From an uncultured Peptostreptococcaceae bacterium (GTDB lineage Bacteria > Bacillota > Clostridia > Peptostreptococcales > Anaerovoracaceae): a stretch of 15,855 nt of DNA. The stretch lies in contig CAJOQI010000140.1 of assembly GCA_905236895.1 (NCBI GenBank), positions 1-15,855 on the forward strand, in the 5' to 3' direction. The notes under the pieces were generated by a model that searched no databases, was not told the origin of the DNA, and worked only from the letters and a program-made list of their open reading frames with translations. Shown in pieces: positions 1-6,909 of the stretch. The translations under genes were made by a program, and so were the position numbers. Each line of letters starts with the position of its first letter. Position 1 is the first letter of the stretch.

Positions 1-580
1 CATGCATAGCGCCAAAGGTTTGGAATTCCCCGTGGTGTTCATGCCGGGCATGGAGGATGGCCTCTTTCCGGGACATAGAAGTTTTGATGATAGAGAGAAG
101 ATGGAGGAGGAGAGAAGGCTTTGCTATGTGGGAATGACCAGAGCAAAGGCTAGACTGATTCTCAGCAGCTCTTCCGTAAGAACCCTCTACGGAAGAACCG
201 ACTATACCAGGGAGTCCCAGTTCCTGAGGGAATTGGATTCCAGCCTGCTGGAGGGGGATAGGGTTTACGAAAGAAGAGACCCTTATCTTGGTCGAGACAC
301 TTCCTACGGCGGACCCAAGATTTCAACGGGATCAATGGATGGCTTTGCCATGGATAATTTGGCTGGGTATAGACCCTTTGATATTTCCACTGCAAAGCAA
401 GAAACCAAGAGAGCCGCCAAGCTGGAGACGGACTTCGCAGTAGGAGACAAGGTATCCCACCCCAAATTCGGCGAAGGTATAGTCAGGGAAGTTACGGAAA
501 GCGCCGTGGTTGTGGAATTCGAAGAAGAGGGAAGAAAGAAGATGGCCAAGGGCGTTGCGCCATTAACAAAGATTAAGTGA
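1..580 (+). CDS. pcrA: ATP-dependent DNA helicase PcrA/UvrD, C-terminal part (5' end outside window)
   Basis: This is the end of a superfamily 1A 3'-5' DNA helicase that acts in nucleotide excision repair, replication restart and removal of RecA filaments. The frame is already open at the window edge, so the gene begins upstream and the first ATG (base 2) is an internal Met. Visible are the motif V region (HSAKGLEFPVVF), the motif VI region (EEERRLCYVGMTRAK, with the Arg that contacts ATP phosphates), and a C-terminal Tudor-like segment (FAVGDKVSHPKFGEGIV, then VVVEFEEEGRKKMA) that in PcrA binds RNA polymerase. The Tudor-like tail favours PcrA/UvrD over Rep. The stop codon lies 10 bases before ligA, and this pcrA-ligA pairing is classical in Bacillota, so the two are very probably co-transcribed. 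Family assignment is secure; the PcrA/UvrD naming within the family is by phylum convention. Confidence 0.95.
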   Translation, partial: MHSAKGLEFPVVFMPGMEDGLFPGHRSFDDREKMEEERRLCYVGMTRAKARLILSSSSVRTLYGRTDYTRESQFLRELDSSLLEGDRVYERRDPYLGRDTSYGGPKISTGSMDGFAMDNLAGYRPFDISTAKQETKRAAKLETDFAVGDKVSHPKFGEGIVREVTESAVVVEFEEEGRKKMAKGVAPLTKIK

Positions 581-590
581 AGGTGAAAAG

Positions 591-2573
591 ATGTCTGATA
601 TCAAAGCCTTAATGAAGGAAAAAATCCAAGTGCTGGACAAGGCCGCCAAGGCCTATTATGTGGACGGCGTTGAGATTATGAGCAATCTTGAATATGATGC
701 TCTCTATGATGAGCTGGTTAAGCTGGAAGAAGAGAGCGGCATCGTCTTGGCAGGAAGTCCAACCCACCGAGTAGGATACGAGGTTCTGTCTGAGCTGCCC
801 AAGGAGAGGCATCCGGCCAAAATGCTATCCTTGGACAAGACCAAGGATAGAGAGGCTCTTGCCACCTGGCTTGGAGACCAAAAAGGAATTCTCTCCTGGA
901 AGCTGGACGGCCTCACCATAGTTCTGACATATCGAGGAGGAAAACTGGTTAAGGCCGTAAGCCGTGGAAACGGTGAAGTTGGCGAGGTTGTAACCTCCAA
1001 TGCCAGAACCTTTATAAACCTGCCCCTTAAGATCGCTTTTAAGGGAGAACTGGTTTTAAGAGGTGAGGCGGTAATTTCATATAAGGATTTTGAATATATA
1101 AACGAGATGATTCCCGAGGCGGATGCCAAGTATAAGAACCCAAGGAATCTCTGTTCCGGTTCCGTTAGACAGCTGGACAGCAGTGTGACTGCGGAAAGAA
1201 GGGTAAGGCTCTATGGGTTTTCCATTGTTTCAGCAGATGGTCTTGAAGGGGAAATCCTTGATTTCGAAAACAGCAGGCTTAAGCAGATGGAATGGCTGGA
1301 GAGTCAGGGCTTTGATGTGGTTGAGAGAAGAGTTGTTACGGCGAAAACCGTGGTTAATGCGGTGGATGAGTTCGAAGAATTGGTTGAAAACAATCCTCTT
1401 CCTTCCGACGGCTTGGTGCTTATCCTGGACGATATTGCCTATAGTCAGTCCCTTGGAACCACTGCGAAATTCCCCAGGGATTCCATAGCCTTCAAATGGC
1501 GGGACCAGCTGGCTGAGACGGTTTTAAGAGAGGTGGAGTGGAGCGCATCAAGGACGGGCTTAATTAACCCCGTTGCGATCTTTGACCCCGTGGAGCTGGA
1601 GGGAACCACCGTAAGCAGGGCATCTCTTCACAATGTTAGCATAGCAAGAGAACTTAAACTGGGATTGGGTGATACCATTGAGGTCTATAAGGCCAATATG
1701 ATTATTCCTCAGGTGGCAAGAAACCTGACGGGAAGCGACAGTTTGGAAATTCCTGCTCTTTGTCCCGTATGCGGCGGACCTACGGAGATTCATAGGGATA
1801 ATGAGGTGGAGACCCTCTACTGCCCCAATCAGGGCTGCCCCGCAAAGCAGATAAAGAGCTTTACCCATTTTGTATCAAGAGATGCCATGGATATTGAAGG
1901 TCTATCTGAGATGACCATTGAAAAGCTGGTTTCCATGGGATTCATCAAAGAGCCTGCGGATCTCTTTGATTTGGAAAGATACAGGGGAGAAATCGTGAGG
2001 ATGGAAGGCTTCGGTGACAAGTCCTTCGCCAATCTTCAGGAAGCCCTGGAAAAGGCTAGACATATTAGTCCCGACAGACTTCTCTATGCCCTTGGAATCA
2101 CGGGAATAGGAAGCGCCAATGCCAAGGTAATCGCAAAGGCCTGCAAGAACGATTGGAATAAGATGATGAACCTTGATATTCAGGAGCTTACTTCCATTGA
2201 GGGAATCGGTAATGTAATGGCCAAGGCCTATAGGGACTATTTCAACGATCCGGAGAAGCAGAGGATAGTTGGGGACCTGATGGAAAAACTGGATATCGAC
2301 CAAAGCTACGAAGAAGGAGCTACCTTTATGGATGGTCTGACCTTTGTTATTACCGGTAGCCTCAATCACTTTGGAAACAGAGATGAGCTAAAATCTCTTC
2401 TTGAGGCCGCAGGAGCAAAGGTGGCAGGTTCCGTCAGCGCCAAAACTTCCTATCTCATCAATAACGACGTGACCTCAGGATCAGGAAAGAATAAGAAGGC
2501 CAAGGAACTGGGCATCCCTATCGTGGATGAGGAGAAGGTTCTTGGCTGGCTTGAAAAGAAAGCAGTAGAATAG
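591..2573 (+). CDS. ligA: NAD-dependent DNA ligase LigA
   Basis: This enzyme seals nicks during replication and repair, using NAD+ to adenylate an active-site lysine. The 660-residue length fits full-size LigA. Domains in order: Ia (NMN-binding; YY at 22-23, SNLEYD at 31-36, SPT-RVG at 56-62), adenylation domain with KLDG at 104-107 (Lys104 the predicted nucleophile), OB fold, a zinc finger with Cys391, Cys394, Cys411 and Cys416, tandem helix-hairpin-helix motifs, and a C-terminal BRCT domain from about residue 580 (FVITGSLN start). Two positions differ from the usual bacterial consensus: SNLEYD instead of SDxEYD, and RGNGEVGE instead of RGDGxxGE. My recollection is that related clostridia share this divergent type, so I read it as a lineage form and not damage. 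The start is supported by AGGTGA a few bases upstream. It follows pcrA by 10 bases, and no terminator is visible after it. Confidence 0.96.
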   Translation: MSDIKALMKEKIQVLDKAAKAYYVDGVEIMSNLEYDALYDELVKLEEESGIVLAGSPTHRVGYEVLSELPKERHPAKMLSLDKTKDREALATWLGDQKGILSWKLDGLTIVLTYRGGKLVKAVSRGNGEVGEVVTSNARTFINLPLKIAFKGELVLRGEAVISYKDFEYINEMIPEADAKYKNPRNLCSGSVRQLDSSVTAERRVRLYGFSIVSADGLEGEILDFENSRLKQMEWLESQGFDVVERRVVTAKTVVNAVDEFEELVENNPLPSDGLVLILDDIAYSQSLGTTAKFPRDSIAFKWRDQLAETVLREVEWSASRTGLINPVAIFDPVELEGTTVSRASLHNVSIARELKLGLGDTIEVYKANMIIPQVARNLTGSDSLEIPALCPVCGGPTEIHRDNEVETLYCPNQGCPAKQIKSFTHFVSRDAMDIEGLSEMTIEKLVSMGFIKEPADLFDLERYRGEIVRMEGFGDKSFANLQEALEKARHISPDRLLYALGITGIGSANAKVIAKACKNDWNKMMNLDIQELTSIEGIGNVMAKAYRDYFNDPEKQRIVGDLMEKLDIDQSYEEGATFMDGLTFVITGSLNHFGNRDELKSLLEAAGAKVAGSVSAKTSYLINNDVTSGSGKNKKAKELGIPIVDEEKVLGWLEKKAVE

Positions 2574-2581
2574 CCGTAAGA

Positions 2582-2610
2582 TTGACAGTTTAAGGGCAAA
2601 TTCATATAAT
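2582..2610 (+). promoter_or_regulatory. Consensus sigma-A promoter for SRP RNA-dnaX-ebfC-recR
   Basis: TTGACA at 2582-2587 and TATAAT at 2605-2610 are separated by 17 bases, a perfect match to the housekeeping consensus. The expected start is near 2617, just before the 5' arm of the SRP RNA. A stable, abundant RNA would need such a strong promoter. Since no terminator follows the SRP RNA, it likely feeds dnaX, ebfC and recR as well. Confidence 0.9.
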
Positions 2611-2635
2611 ATTAAGGTACGAAATTGCCCTTTAA
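2589..2635 (+). repeat. Inverted repeat spanning the SRP RNA promoter
   Basis: Arms 2589-2603 (TTTAAGGGCAAATTC) and 2621-2635 (GAAATTGCCCTTTAA) are complementary at 13 of 15 positions, and the -10 box lies in the loop between them. The left arm is in the -35/-10 spacer, so it is not transcribed from this promoter but would be in any RNA reading through from ligA. It also resembles the 3' arm of the SRP RNA basal stem (2768-2782), so it could compete for the same partner. Function unknown. Confidence 0.6.
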
Positions 2636-2783
2636 TAGCTTCGTATGGCATGGTTTGGGTCCTGCGCAATGAGATGCCGCGAACCTTGTCAGGTCCGGAA
2701 GGAAGCAGCAATAAGTGGAAGTTCCCATGTGCCGCAGATAAGCCTTCACTAGGGTTGTACGGAGCTATTAAGGGGCAGTTTTA
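2621..2783 (+). ncRNA. ffs: Signal recognition particle RNA (4.5S/SRP RNA), about 165 nt
   Basis: This RNA is the scaffold of the signal recognition particle; it binds Ffh and, through it, FtsY to deliver nascent membrane proteins. The near-invariant helix 8 apical segment CAGGTCCGGAAGGAAGCAGC is at 2690-2709, with the GGAA tetraloop and the asymmetric/symmetric internal loops that bind the Ffh M domain. The ends are defined by a long basal stem: 2621-2645 pairs with 2758-2782 almost throughout, with a few G-U pairs. At about 165 nt it is longer than the roughly 100-nt small bacterial type and shorter than the roughly 270-nt Bacillus type. I did not find a clear Alu domain, so it may be a small type with an extended arm. 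It lies just before dnaX, a frequent location in Bacillota. No terminator is visible, so the 3' end is probably made by processing. End positions are good to a few bases. Confidence 0.93.
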
Positions 2784-2809
2784 TAAGAAAAATGGGCATT
2801 GGCCCTCAT

Positions 2810-2814
2810 GGAGG
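2810..2814 (+). promoter_or_regulatory. Ribosome binding site that fixes the dnaX start
   Basis: GGAGG lies 4 bases before the ATG at 2819. An in-frame ATG at 2792 lies upstream of this site, has no Shine-Dalgarno sequence of its own, and would add nine residues not typical of DnaX. The downstream ATG gives an N-terminus (MYQALYRVERPETF) that matches the family. Confidence 0.85.
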
Positions 2815-2818
2815 AACC

Positions 2819-4564
2819 ATGTATCAGGCTCTATACCGAGTAGAAAGACCGGAAACCTTTGATGGTGTTCTGGGACAAGAGCATATTGTCAGGGTACTGA
2901 AAAACCAGATAATGGCGGGGACAACCAGCCACGCCTATTTGTTTACGGGAACCCGTGGAACGGGAAAGACCACTTTGGCAAGAATACTGGCCAAAGGGGT
3001 TAACTGTACGGGCTCCGGTGAAAAACCCTGTGGAGAGTGCGAAAATTGCAGAGCGATAAAAGAGGGAACCTTTATGGACGTTATAGAAATCGACGCCGCC
3101 TCCAATAACGGCGTTGACAGCGTGAGAGAACTGAGGGAAAGCGTCAATTATCCACCTTCAGTGGGCGCCCAAAAGGTCTATATTATCGATGAGGTTCACA
3201 TGCTTTCCAATGCGGCATTCAACGCCCTTCTTAAGACATTGGAAGAGCCACCGGAAAGCGTAATCTTCATTCTGGCTACAACGGACCCCCAGAAGCTTCC
3301 TCAGACAATTCTGTCTCGCTGTATGAGATTTGATTTCAAGCGGGTCCCCGATTCTTTGATAGCAAAGGATATGGTAAGAATCTGCGGAAATAGGGGAATA
3401 GAAATAACAGATGGAGCTCTCAGGCTTTTGGCAGCCAACGCAGACGGGTCCGTCCGTGACGGCTTAAGCCTTTTGGACCAGTGCCTGGCAGGTTCTCTGG
3501 GAAAGATCGACAGAGAAGATGTGCTGGACTGCCTGGGAACAATCTCCGACGATTTCTATATTAGGCTTACGGAGGACGTGCTCCAAAGAGATACGGCAGG
3601 GGCTCTTATGGCTCTTGACGAGGTCCTGAGAGAAGGTAAGGACGTGCGCCAACTCCTGGCAGATTGGTTGGCCCACTATAGGTCCCTCCTCATAAGCAAA
3701 TTCGTGAAAGACCCGGCGGACCTTCTGAACGTCTCCGCGGAAAACGCATCAAAGCTCATAACCCAGGGAAGAAGAACGGACCTGGGAGATATAAATAACG
3801 GCATCAAAACCATTGCAAGAACCATGAATGATGCCAAATATTCCACCCAGCCCAGAACACTGATGGAGCTGGCCATAGTAACTCTCTCGGCAGGCCTGGG
3901 TGAAGAACCTACGGGAAACCCCATGATGAGGAGTCAGAGGGCAATCAGGAACGATAGGCCGCAGGTTGCAACCTGGCCACAGCAGATGCCTTCGCAAGAA
4001 GTGAAGACTGCTGTTCAAACTGAAGTTTCAGCTGAACCACCAGCAGAACCAACTGCTCCTGCTCCCACAATGGAGACCCCGGCCCCTACTGTGGAGGCCC
4101 AAGCTCCTACTTCCAGGGAGCCTGAAGTGAAATCAACTCCGGAAGTAGAGTTATCCCCGGAGGAGGGAGGTTTTGTTCAGGAGGAGAAGATAAACCGGCC
4201 AAGTGAATCTGAGACGGGGAATTTGGACGGCACATATCTGGACAATCTTTGGGAGGATATGTGGAATGTATTGGGTGATGACATAGGAAGCCTCTATATG
4301 GCCAGATACAATTCGGGACTGTCTGACCTTGGAGAAACTGAGTTCAAGGTTTTGGCAGGAAATGCCGTCATCAAGGTTTTAATCGAGGACGAAAAAGCCA
4401 AGATTAGTCAGGTTATGTCCCAACTTGTGGGAAGACCGCTAAAGATGAATGTTAAGCTTATGGACGAGCCGGAGGAGGAAGAGGATCTTCTGGGAGTTGA
4501 TCCCCAGGATATAGCTGCTCAGCTGGCACAGAAATTCAATATTAATCCGAAGAACGAGGAATAG
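2819..4564 (+). CDS. dnaX: DNA polymerase III subunit gamma/tau (clamp loader ATPase)
   Basis: This AAA+ ATPase of the clamp-loader complex opens and loads the beta sliding clamp and tethers polymerase III. The product has 581 residues from the chosen ATG. Visible motifs: Walker A GTRGTGKT at 44-51, a zinc module with Cys63, Cys71, Cys74 and Cys77, Walker B with DEVH at 124-127, sensor 1 ATTDP near 153-157, and the SRC arginine-finger motif at 166-168. After the collar domain comes a Pro/Ala/Glu-rich low-complexity linker (DNA about 3990-4200), then a folded tau-like C-terminal domain ending in an acidic tail. I saw no A-rich slippery heptamer of the E. coli type, so a shorter gamma form by frameshifting is not supported. 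The gene follows the SRP RNA and precedes ebfC by 18 bases, the classic dnaX-ebfC-recR arrangement. Confidence 0.97.
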   Translation: MYQALYRVERPETFDGVLGQEHIVRVLKNQIMAGTTSHAYLFTGTRGTGKTTLARILAKGVNCTGSGEKPCGECENCRAIKEGTFMDVIEIDAASNNGVDSVRELRESVNYPPSVGAQKVYIIDEVHMLSNAAFNALLKTLEEPPESVIFILATTDPQKLPQTILSRCMRFDFKRVPDSLIAKDMVRICGNRGIEITDGALRLLAANADGSVRDGLSLLDQCLAGSLGKIDREDVLDCLGTISDDFYIRLTEDVLQRDTAGALMALDEVLREGKDVRQLLADWLAHYRSLLISKFVKDPADLLNVSAENASKLITQGRRTDLGDINNGIKTIARTMNDAKYSTQPRTLMELAIVTLSAGLGEEPTGNPMMRSQRAIRNDRPQVATWPQQMPSQEVKTAVQTEVSAEPPAEPTAPAPTMETPAPTVEAQAPTSREPEVKSTPEVELSPEEGGFVQEEKINRPSESETGNLDGTYLDNLWEDMWNVLGDDIGSLYMARYNSGLSDLGETEFKVLAGNAVIKVLIEDEKAKISQVMSQLVGRPLKMNVKLMDEPEEEEDLLGVDPQDIAAQLAQKFNINPKNEE

Positions 4565-4582
4565 AAATACAGGAGGAAAACC

Positions 4583-4954
4583 ATGGGAAAAGGAATGAAG
4601 GCAGGAAAGAAGCCCAAACAGAGATCCGGAAGCTTTGGCGGTGGCGGCGGCAATATGCAGAAGCAGATTGCTCAGGCCCAGGCAATGCAGAGAGAAATAG
4701 AAAAGATTCAAGCAGAACTTGAAGAGAAGGAATTCACTGCAACAGCAGGTGGCGGAGCAATTTCCGTAACCGCAAACGGCAAGAAAGAAATCACCGCTCT
4801 TCAGATCGACAAGGAAGTTGTGGATCCGGATGATGTGGAGATGCTTCAGGACCTTATCATGGCAGCGGTAAATGAAGTAATGCGCCAGATTGAAGAGGCT
4901 TCCGAAAACGAGATGAGCAAGGTTACAGGTGGCCTTGGTGGCTTTGGTTTTTAA
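4583..4954 (+). CDS. ebfC: YbaB/EbfC family nucleoid-associated protein
   Basis: This is a small dimeric DNA-binding protein that coats or bridges DNA; the exact role is uncertain even in model species. The 123-residue product has a basic, glycine-rich leader (first 23 residues, with a GGGGG run), a long amphipathic helix (MQKQIAQAQAMQREIEKIQ), the typical beta segment GGGAISVTANGKKEITALQI, and the helical VDPDDVEMLQDLIMAAVNE signature. The leader is longer than in E. coli YbaB, and the C-terminus ends in a GGLGGFGF tail, as often seen in Bacillota. AGGAGG at 4571-4576 supports the start. It sits between dnaX and recR, with 18 and 15 bases of spacing, so all three are surely one operon. Conservation of this order suggests a link to recombination or replication, which is inference. 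Confidence 0.94.
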   Translation: MGKGMKAGKKPKQRSGSFGGGGGNMQKQIAQAQAMQREIEKIQAELEEKEFTATAGGGAISVTANGKKEITALQIDKEVVDPDDVEMLQDLIMAAVNEVMRQIEEASENEMSKVTGGLGGFGF

Positions 4955-4969
4955 TCCAGGGGAAAGAGC

Positions 4970-5569
4970 ATGAAGCAATATCCCAGACCACTTGGAAAAC
5001 TAATCAATTCATTGGCAAGACTTCCGGGAATCGGCGACAAGACCGCCCAGAGGTTGGCTTTTCACGTGCTTTCCCTTCCTAATGATGAGGTGCAGCTTTT
5101 GGCTGAATCCATTTTGGAGGCGAAGGAGTCTTTAACATATTGCTCCGTCTGCGGAAATCTGACGGACAAGGACCCCTGCGAGATTTGTAGCGACCCCAGC
5201 AGAAGCAAAGAGGTTATCTGTGTGGTTGAAAGCCCAAGAAATGTTTTGGCAATGGAGAGAATAAGGGAGTATAAGGGTCAGTATCACGTGCTGAACGGAG
5301 CCATTTCTCCCATGGAAGGAATCGGTCCCGAAGACATCAATCTTAAGTCTTTGATTGTGAGGCTTCAGGAAAACGACATTCAAGAAGTGATTCTGGCAAC
5401 AAACCCCAATATCGAGGGTGAGGCCACGGCCATGTATATCGCACGTCTTGTTAAGCCTTCCGGCATCAAAGTTAGTCGTATAGCCAGCGGACTTCCGGTG
5501 GGCGGAGACCTTGAGTATACGGATGCGGAGACTTTGATCAAAGCCATGGAAGGAAGAAGGGAATTATAG
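4970..5569 (+). CDS. recR: Recombination mediator protein RecR
   Basis: RecR acts with RecO (and RecF) to load RecA on single-stranded DNA covered with SSB at gaps. The product has 199 residues, the usual size. An N-terminal helix-hairpin-helix ([16 protein letters not shown], 15-30) is followed by a C4 zinc finger (Cys58, Cys61, Cys70, Cys73), then a Toprim domain with the acidic [12 protein letters not shown] motif, and the C-terminal [18 protein letters not shown] segment that forms the Walker B-like and ring-contact part. AGGGGA about ten bases upstream supports the ATG start. It is the last gene of the SRP RNA-dnaX-ebfC-recR unit; a strong terminator follows 8 bases after the stop. Confidence 0.97.
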   Translation: MKQYPRPLGKLINSLARLPGIGDKTAQRLAFHVLSLPNDEVQLLAESILEAKESLTYCSVCGNLTDKDPCEICSDPSRSKEVICVVESPRNVLAMERIREYKGQYHVLNGAISPMEGIGPEDINLKSLIVRLQENDIQEVILATNPNIEGEATAMYIARLVKPSGIKVSRIASGLPVGGDLEYTDAETLIKAMEGRREL

Positions 5570-5577
5570 AAGAAATG

Positions 5578-5617
5578 CCGCGTAGCCGGGAAGAAAAGCC
5601 TGGCTGTGCGGTTTTTT
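5578..5617 (+). terminator. Rho-independent terminator after recR
   Basis: A 13-bp stem (5578-5590 with 5599-5611, including G-U pairs) has an 8-base loop (AAGAAAAG) and is followed directly by six T. It ends the dnaX-ebfC-recR transcript and separates it from the lipoprotein gene. Confidence 0.93.
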
Positions 5618-5641
5618 ATATCTTTGGAAAAAGGGTGAAGT

Positions 5642-6674
5642 ATGATTGGATTAAGAAAGAGACTTTTGGCTTTGTTGATGGTGCTTCTGGTGCCGCTGCT
5701 TTTCGTGGGCTGCGGTGTAAAGGTTAAGCCGGCAGATGAGAAGGGGGAAGAGCAGGCTGAGGAAGCAATTGGAGCCAAAGGAAGTGTTGGCCCTAAAGGG
5801 CATAAAAGAGGAGGATTATCAAAGCATAATAATCAAAATGGTTGAGGACTACTATATTACTTCCTATGGCAAAGAAAATGCGGATTATCTATTGCCTGTG
5901 GAGTGGAAGGATGTAATAAACAATGTGCCCTTTATAGGGCCTGAAGGGAAGCTCTATACCTCAGTTACCGTCGACTCCATTGAGGTTACAACCTCTCTCA
6001 TCATGAATATAACCGATGGTAATAGGGAAACTCCCTGGATTGACAAGTTGGCGGAGGAAACGAGGAAGACTGCGGTGAACGGAATCTCCATAGAGGAAGC
6101 TCAGTTGGTAGGTGGAGAAGAGGGCAAGGAGAACCAGGGAGAGAGCCAAAAAGAGCTTTCGGATGAAGAGATTTTTGCCCTTTTTGAGGGTAACTATGTA
6201 TTCGCTTCTGGAGCAGGAGGCTGGACCACCACCATGACGATTAATTCGGATGGGTCCTTTGAAGGACTGTTCCATGACAGCAACGCTATAGTTGGTGAAC
6301 CTTATGACAAAGAATTCCCTGATGCAAAAGGAGAGATGTATATTTCTGAGTTCAAGGGCAGCTTGGAAATAGTGGAAAAAGTGGATGAACACGTATGGGC
6401 CGTCCTGGTGAAGGATGTAACCTTAACATATCAGATAGATGAAGCTTGGTCGGAAGGAGAAATCGTATATATTCCAACGGAACCTTATGGTATCGAGGAT
6501 AACAGCATATACTATCTGATAGAACCGGGCGGAGACAAGAAGTATTTCGATAAGGATATGGCAGGAACTTTTCTGTATGGGGTTACGGGTATTACCCTGG
6601 ATAGTATTGATGTAGCTCCAACCTACTTATTTGTTAATGAAGAGGGACTTCTTTTTGCCAAAAGTCAGTGGTAG
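5642..6674 (+). pseudogene. Putative lipoprotein gene interrupted by a +1 frameshift
   Basis: From ATG 5642, preceded by an AGGGTGA ribosome site, the frame encodes a basic, hydrophobic signal peptide (MIGLRKRLLALLMVLLVPLL) with a lipobox FVGC at 21-24; Cys24 is the predicted lipidated residue. It then runs into an acidic linker and stops at 5843-5845 after 67 codons. A long open frame in the +1 register covers 5721-6674 and continues as a well-formed acidic, secreted-type protein with no signal peptide of its own. Skipping one base somewhere between 5721 and 5842 would join them into one lipoprotein of about 340 residues. Candidate sites are the homopolymers at 5743-5747 (five G) and 5777-5779 (AAA): a one-base loss at the latter would read AIGAKEVLALKGIKEEDYQ. 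It may be a true pseudogene, a phase-variable gene, or a sequencing or assembly error. The joined product is inference. Confidence 0.7.
5736..6674 (+). CDS. Body of the frameshifted lipoprotein (hypothetical protein, lipocalin-like C-terminal domain)
   Basis: This is the intact 312-codon reading frame that holds the mature part of the protein; the ATG given is only the first in frame, lacks a Shine-Dalgarno site, and is probably not used. The first quarter holds EEDYQSIIIKMVEDYYITSY, then a polar region and an acidic linker (EEGKENQGESQKELSDEE). The second half begins with FEGNYVFASGAGGWTTTMTI and NSDGSFEGLFHDS, a pattern I associate with lipocalin-like or calycin-like domains of Bacillota lipoproteins that start with a short Gly-Tyr strand and an SGAGGW turn. 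It ends in a beta-rich stretch (SIYYLIEPGG, TYLFVNEEGLLF). I assign no substrate or function. It stands alone between a terminator upstream and a likely terminator downstream. Confidence 0.6.
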   Translation: MRRGKSRLRKQLEPKEVLALKGIKEEDYQSIIIKMVEDYYITSYGKENADYLLPVEWKDVINNVPFIGPEGKLYTSVTVDSIEVTTSLIMNITDGNRETPWIDKLAEETRKTAVNGISIEEAQLVGGEEGKENQGESQKELSDEEIFALFEGNYVFASGAGGWTTTMTINSDGSFEGLFHDSNAIVGEPYDKEFPDAKGEMYISEFKGSLEIVEKVDEHVWAVLVKDVTLTYQIDEAWSEGEIVYIPTEPYGIEDNSIYYLIEPGGDKKYFDKDMAGTFLYGVTGITLDSIDVAPTYLFVNEEGLLFAKSQW

Positions 6675-6736
6675 AATCCATTTCGCAGGTCAAGGTAAAG
6701 AACCAATACAGATGAATCAATAAAGAAACAGTATCG

Positions 6737-6767
6737 AAAAGGAAGCCGGAAAGGGGAGCCTTTTTTT
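6737..6767 (+). terminator. Probable intrinsic terminator after the lipoprotein gene
   Basis: AAAAGG (6737-6742) can pair with CCTTTT (6759-6764), with an imperfect inner part (CC with GG), followed by a run of seven T at 6761-6767. The stem is weak, but the T tract and the position before a new promoter fit a terminator. Confidence 0.55.
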
Positions 6768-6793
6768 CTGTACTAATTTATCGCATTAAAGTG

Positions 6794-6821
6794 TTGACAA
6801 ATATCGCTATGCTGGTATACT
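6794..6821 (+). promoter_or_regulatory. Promoter of the Re-citrate synthase-gntR-icd cluster
   Basis: TTGACA at 6794-6799 and TATACT at 6816-6821 have a 16-base spacer, with an extended -10 TG at 6813-6814. The expected start is near 6828, giving a 5' untranslated region of about 80 bases before ATG 6910. The -10 box is embedded in a palindrome that fits a repressor site. Confidence 0.8.
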
Positions 6822-6831
6822 TGTATACACA
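6813..6831 (+). promoter_or_regulatory. Putative GntR-family operator overlapping the -10 box
   Basis: GTATAC-TT-GTATAC at 6815-6828 is a pair of palindromic half-sites. Bases 6817-6829 (ATACTTGTATACA) match the first 13 bases of the B. subtilis gluconate GntR operator as I remember it (ATACTTGTATACAAGTAT). It covers the -10 box and the start region, an ideal repression position. A GntR/FCD regulator is encoded in the same cluster (8280-8930), so autoregulation is the simplest reading. Binding is inferred. Confidence 0.6.
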
Positions 6832-6842
6832 AATACAGAAGC

Positions 6843-6870
6843 GGCGATGTTTCGGTATAACTATATCGCC
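6843..6870 (+). other. Hairpin in the 5' untranslated region before the Re-citrate synthase gene
   Basis: GGCGATGT (6843-6850) pairs with TATATCGCC-side bases 6863-6870 in an 8-bp stem (one G-U) with a 12-base loop. It lies 39 bases before the start codon, has no T tract, and does not match a riboswitch I recognise. It could stabilise the mRNA or be incidental. Confidence 0.4.
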
Positions 6871-6909
6871 ACAGCAACAGAGAAATGCACCTAAAGAAAG
6901 GATAGATAA

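Noticed and set aside
2792..2818. Upstream in-frame ATG as the dnaX start
   Set aside because: No ribosome site before it; GGAGG at 2810-2814 points to ATG 2819, and the extra nine residues are not typical of DnaX.
2650..2862. 70-codon open frame on + over the SRP RNA
   Set aside because: It covers the conserved RNA motif and the dnaX start, has no ribosome site and reads like noise.
2819..4564. Programmed frameshift in dnaX making a gamma form
   Set aside because: No A6G-type slippery heptamer with a downstream hairpin was seen; A runs are short.
4439..4978. 179-codon open frame on the - strand
   Set aside because: Antisense shadow of dnaX 3' end and ebfC; Cys/Leu/His-rich, no ribosome site.
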